Shown in pieces: positions 60,111 through 64,000 of a stretch of DNA of 64,000 bases. The first letter of the stretch is position 1, and every line of letters starts with the position of its first letter. Both the position numbers and the translations under genes were made by a program. This stretch comes from Artocarpus heterophyllus (taxonomy: Eukaryota; Streptophyta; Magnoliopsida; Rosales; Moraceae). The stretch spans positions 7,674,768-7,738,767 of the forward strand of contig CM046337.1 in assembly GCA_025403435.1 (NCBI GenBank). The letters are read 5' to 3'. Below the pieces are notes generated by a model. The model searched no databases. It saw nothing but the letters and a program-made list of their open reading frames with translations, and was not told where the DNA came from.

Positions 60111-63100
60111 ACTTTGTTCTTGATCGTGCTCTCTACCAAAAAGGTTCTTTTGAGGAATTGAAAAAAAAGATAACATATCAAATATTTTGTTATTCAGTCT
60201 AATTTTCGTTTTATTATTAGTTCTATTTACTATGTTATTATCCTATTATATTAATGGTCGTCATTCTTAATAAGGATTCTTATTATGCTGGGGGTTTTTG
60301 TTGGCTTACATCTTTGTCAAGAATTCTTATAATGTTAAGGTTTTGTTGTTTACATTTTTAGTTATAAGATGTCTTAAAAGATATGAATGAAACTCGCAAC
60401 CAAATTTGGAAAAGCTAATTGAATCACTTAAAAGATATCTTTGAAAGTTTATAAAAATTAATAGAAAAGATGCAAGTACAAGTAATAACTAATTAGGAGA
60501 TTTCGCATACTCACCACCTTAAACTTTTAGGGTTGGTAAACTTCCTCATAAACTTGCAAATTGTTAAAATATTGTCCATTTCGCTCATCATTGTGTTAAA
60601 TTGGTGACAAAAAAGTACGTCTAATCAAAATTTCAAAACTCTAACATAAAGTCGCTCAATTCCTCAACTCTCAACTTCTTTAATCTGACAAAAATTAAGA
60701 GCAAAATTAGGTAAATGAGCCAAAATTCAACAATTTAACTAGTTGGAGGGATGAATTGTCAAAATTAAAAGCTTGCCCCTCTCCCCTCTCCTCAAATCTC
60801 CCTTCTCCTTGCCTATTTACTTTATTTATGTATTAGAAATATTCTAGTACCTTAATCTTTGGCAGAGAACTTCCAAAAAACCTCCACTTTTGGATTAACG
60901 TCACGAATATTAAATATTCATATTTATGTTACACAAATAGACCACTTAAAATGACATAAATACAAAGCACAAAAAAATTGTAACTCAAATTCAAAAACTT
61001 ATGAAAGTTGTGGCATACCGCATTGATCCTTATAAAGCTTACAAGCATTTGGGCCACATTGGGCAAGTATACTATTTGATTACCTGGGCTTATAATGTAC
61101 CGGATTTAAGGTTTTGAGGCCCAAAGTATACATAGGGTAAAATCTTGGGTTAATAAGACATATAGCCTTTTTTTTATTTATAGAATTAAAATATGTCTGC
61201 AGATCATGAATGTTCTTTATATGTCTCAATGTATATGTATAAAGACATTAATGAGTATAATAATGATATTGTTATTTTTAATTTATTTTTTTAGAATAAC
61301 TATAATATACGTATTTAAGATTTCAAACTAATTATGATATCATTATATTTAAAAAAATCCCTAGAATTAGGATGTTTGTTGCTTAAATTCAAATTGGTAT
61401 ATAAAATAACGATTTAAAAATTCCATAAAAAGATGAAATTTTTTTATCAACAAGTTGGATTTACTGACAAATTAGAATTAGGGTGTTGTGATTAAATTAA
61501 TTATATAGTTTTACCGACAAATTAAAATTAAGGTGTTTTAATTAAATTAATGATACAGTATTATTAAGTTTTTTTATGTGTCTTACTAGTTATATAATTG
61601 ATATATCATTAAGCTAATGATATGTAATGATAATGATACGCAATGACATTCATTTCTTAAGACTTCGAGTGAATGATATTTTCTTATTTTTTGTGATATG
61701 TAATTAAATTAATAGTATAGTATTCATTAGTTCTTTTTGTGTATCTTATAGGTTATATAATTGTGATATCATTATGTTAATGATACATAATGATAATGAT
61801 ACTCAATGATATTTATTTTATTTTTTAAGATTTCAAGTGATAATAATAATGCATCAATCTAATATATTAAAATAAGAAATTTTAGTGTATATTTTTTCCT
61901 TAATTTAACCATTTAAAAAATTAAAAAATTAATTATAAAAATTTAAATACATGATATTATTTAGTTAAAGGGTATTTTAGGATTTTAAATATATAAAATT
62001 TTAAAAAATAGACAAATAAGTTATATGTGTATAATGAAGATAAATATTTATTTACTCTTTAAAAAATAAACAAATTATGTAATATTTACCAAAAAATTCT
62101 TAGAGAAATCCCTCACCATGTCAATGGTAAGATAAGCCCGTATATGTCTCACGTTAGCGAAGCGAAGGATGAAGACGAAGGCGAGTGCGTGATTCCCCAT
62201 CGTCCCATGCTTTACATGTCTATTGGCAACGCAAAGTTAGTGGGGACTATTTTTTTTTCTCTCCCTAAACATCCATCGACCAGGGTGGGACCGACCACGA
62301 AAAGAGCCGTTCTTAGCCAACAGGGTGTGTGTGATGTGACTGCCGCCAAACAGCCGTGAACCGATAAGATTAGATCATTACCAAAAGTGTTTCACGTGGC
62401 TCTGGGACCTACCAGCTCTGGGGCTCCCGCAAATCCTCCCCTTCCTTCTATTTCAGCTTCATCTCAAGTCTTGACAGAAGCGGGATGCAAACGAATTAAT
62501 TCTAATTAACTTGGGTTTACACTCTACTAATCTTCTGTTTTCTTTTGCAGTTCGTAGTCAAGTAATTTAGTGGGTTTTATAACAGCTAAAGTCGTTTTGA
62601 AATTTTCAAAATTTGGTAGTGTTTTCAAAGTGAATGAAAATAATTTTATTTTTTAAAAATGATGTTGAGACTGTTTTTAAAATTTTTACCTCAAAAATTG
62701 TGTAAAAATAATTTTAAAAATTTCTAAAACAATAACAAATAGAATATATCTCATCTTGCATTTTCACACGATTTAGTTAATTATGGTCTTATTTCGTAGG
62801 ACTTTTAAAAAGTTGCTTTTGACTTCTTGAATCTAAAAGCTATTTTTAACACTGCATGATTGATTTATCAAAAGCATTTTTGCCCTCTAAAGTGCTTTAT
62901 GTCAAAAGTATAAAATATAACTTTTCAAAAAAACACTTTTAAAATAAACTTTAAAACTTATACCGATATGTTAATAATTATTATAAACTTAAATGTAACA
63001 TCTTTGTAATTTTTTAAAAAATTGAAAGCATTTTGATTTATAAAAGCCCTTTTAAAATTTTGTCTCAAGTACATGCTAAAAGTTACAGCTTTTTTGTTTT

Positions 63101-64000
63101 TCTTCTTCTATTGACTAAAAACACAAACAAAAATTGTGCCAAATAGATCCTATTACTTTCAACGTTGATTTTAAATTTTAAATTTTATAAAAAAAATACT
63201 GAAATAAAATTAGTTTAAATTATAATTTTATGGTTTAAATTATTTCTTCAAGCTTCCAATACATGTTTCCATTATCTTTTCAGAGCTTGTTATGGATAAT
63301 TTATTTTTGTTTCTAAGAAAAACGTTATGTATCCTACTACTGAGTACATAATCACTTAATTAATTACGGAATAAATTTTGTTTATTTGTTTATTACATAA
63401 TAAACTTTTCCATGAACACGTATTATAATTTGGTCCAATAAAATTCATAAGTCACATCCAATAATACACGAACCTTGTTGAGGATAAATACCAATTTCCT
63501 TTCTTTTTTCATCATGTTATATGGGCAGTTTCTCTTTCCTTTCCCCCACTACAAATTTTGTTCTCATTGTCCCAATCTATTAACGAGCTTTCATAGAGTT
63601 GGACCATGTTAGGGAGGCTTGAGACCTATCTATCATTCCCAAAGCTCCCAATTAACTAGCAAGACAAATGGTAACCATTTCATTACCAATAATACACTAA
63701 TATAGACATACGGCCGCCACGTCTGATTTTTTATATAAAATTTTATAAAATTTGTATTTTTTTCACTAAAATTGTATCTTGCCTTTTTAAAATTTTACAT
63801 CTCTTAATTTGTTCATCTAATTAATTGATCCGTCTCACCCCACTCTTTCTGACTGATTTTCCTTGACTTCCTCCTTGTTCTTTTCATTGAAATTAAAGAC
63901 ACTACTAGAAGAAGTGTATTTATCAAGGCCAATGCATTAACAATCATACTTTTTCTAGTAATGGGAACAAAGAAAGAATTATAATAATTGGTGGTCAATT
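60111..64000. other. AT-rich intergenic region, no gene seen
   Basis: Mostly AT-rich with short random ORFs. Diverged inverted-repeat elements are likely near 62620-62745 (related to 44211-44362) and 62785-63150 (right end GTGCCAAATAGATCC). A GC-richer patch is described separately. Confidence 0.5.
62140..62480. promoter_or_regulatory. GC-richer promoter-like patch without an attached gene
   Basis: Contains TTCACGTGGCTC (G-box, about 62393), GTGGGACCGACC and GGGACCTACC words, and a CT-rich stretch near 62436-62466. Similar GTGGGACCTACC wording occurs near 42968. No coding exon follows within the window. Confidence 0.25.

Overview
This 64 kb window is nuclear DNA of a flowering plant, probably a eudicot. 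The evidence is GT-AG introns in AT-rich DNA, a clock-type pseudo-response regulator, a receptor-like cytoplasmic kinase of subfamily VII, a plant DUF604 glycosyltransferase relic, plant Ty1/copia and Ty3/gypsy LTR retrotransposons, and many small inverted-repeat elements. I cannot name the species. A 100-N assembly gap lies at 18040-18139.

Repeat-rich left third (1-27 kb). Two copies of one non-autonomous LTR retrotransposon family lie in the same orientation with 44 bp between them. Copy A (1-5368) is cut by the window edge. Copy B (5413-13114) is complete: LTRs of about 1978 bp, a tRNA-Met-type primer site, a polypurine tract and a 5-bp target duplication (GTTCA). Neither copy shows gag or pol. 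Each instead carries two intact intronless ORFs: a 173-aa basic four-cysteine protein that resembles the nucleic-acid-binding proteins of plant RNA viruses (Betaflexiviridae type), and a 216-aa LONELY GUY (LOG)-like protein that keeps the PGGxGTxxE motif but lacks the usual catalytic arginine. This cargo pair is the best candidate for an undescribed system. A third LTR of the family lies on the minus strand next to the gap (16888-18039), and a fourth, chimeric solo LTR is at 57713-60110 (target duplication ACTTT). The same third holds a solo LTR of another gypsy type (13180-13804), a foldback element (15040-15800) and a full-length copia element on the minus strand (21287-26418, target duplication GCTAC). 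The copia reading frame is broken only by four nonsense codons of the deamination type.

Genic middle and right (27-57 kb). A PRR7-type clock gene (coding exons 29266-33899, + strand) has two upstream ORFs and paired G-boxes. About 10 kb of AT-rich DNA with MITE-like elements follows. An RLCK-VII/PBL kinase gene (45035-47526, +) has an 810-bp tandem duplication just downstream. An AT-rich dimeric minisatellite lies at 50.1-51.0 kb. A three-exon gene at 52020-53640 (+) encodes an unrecognised membrane protein whose exons and introns look like tandem duplicates. A DUF604/Fringe-like glycosyltransferase pseudogene (54319-57273, minus) has at least three frameshifts and one stop.

Right end (60-64 kb). 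AT-rich intergenic DNA in which I see no gene, apart from a short GC-richer stretch with a G-box at 62.1-62.5 kb.

The host genes do not form an operon or an obvious pathway. The retroelement cargo is the only place where genes appear to be packaged together.
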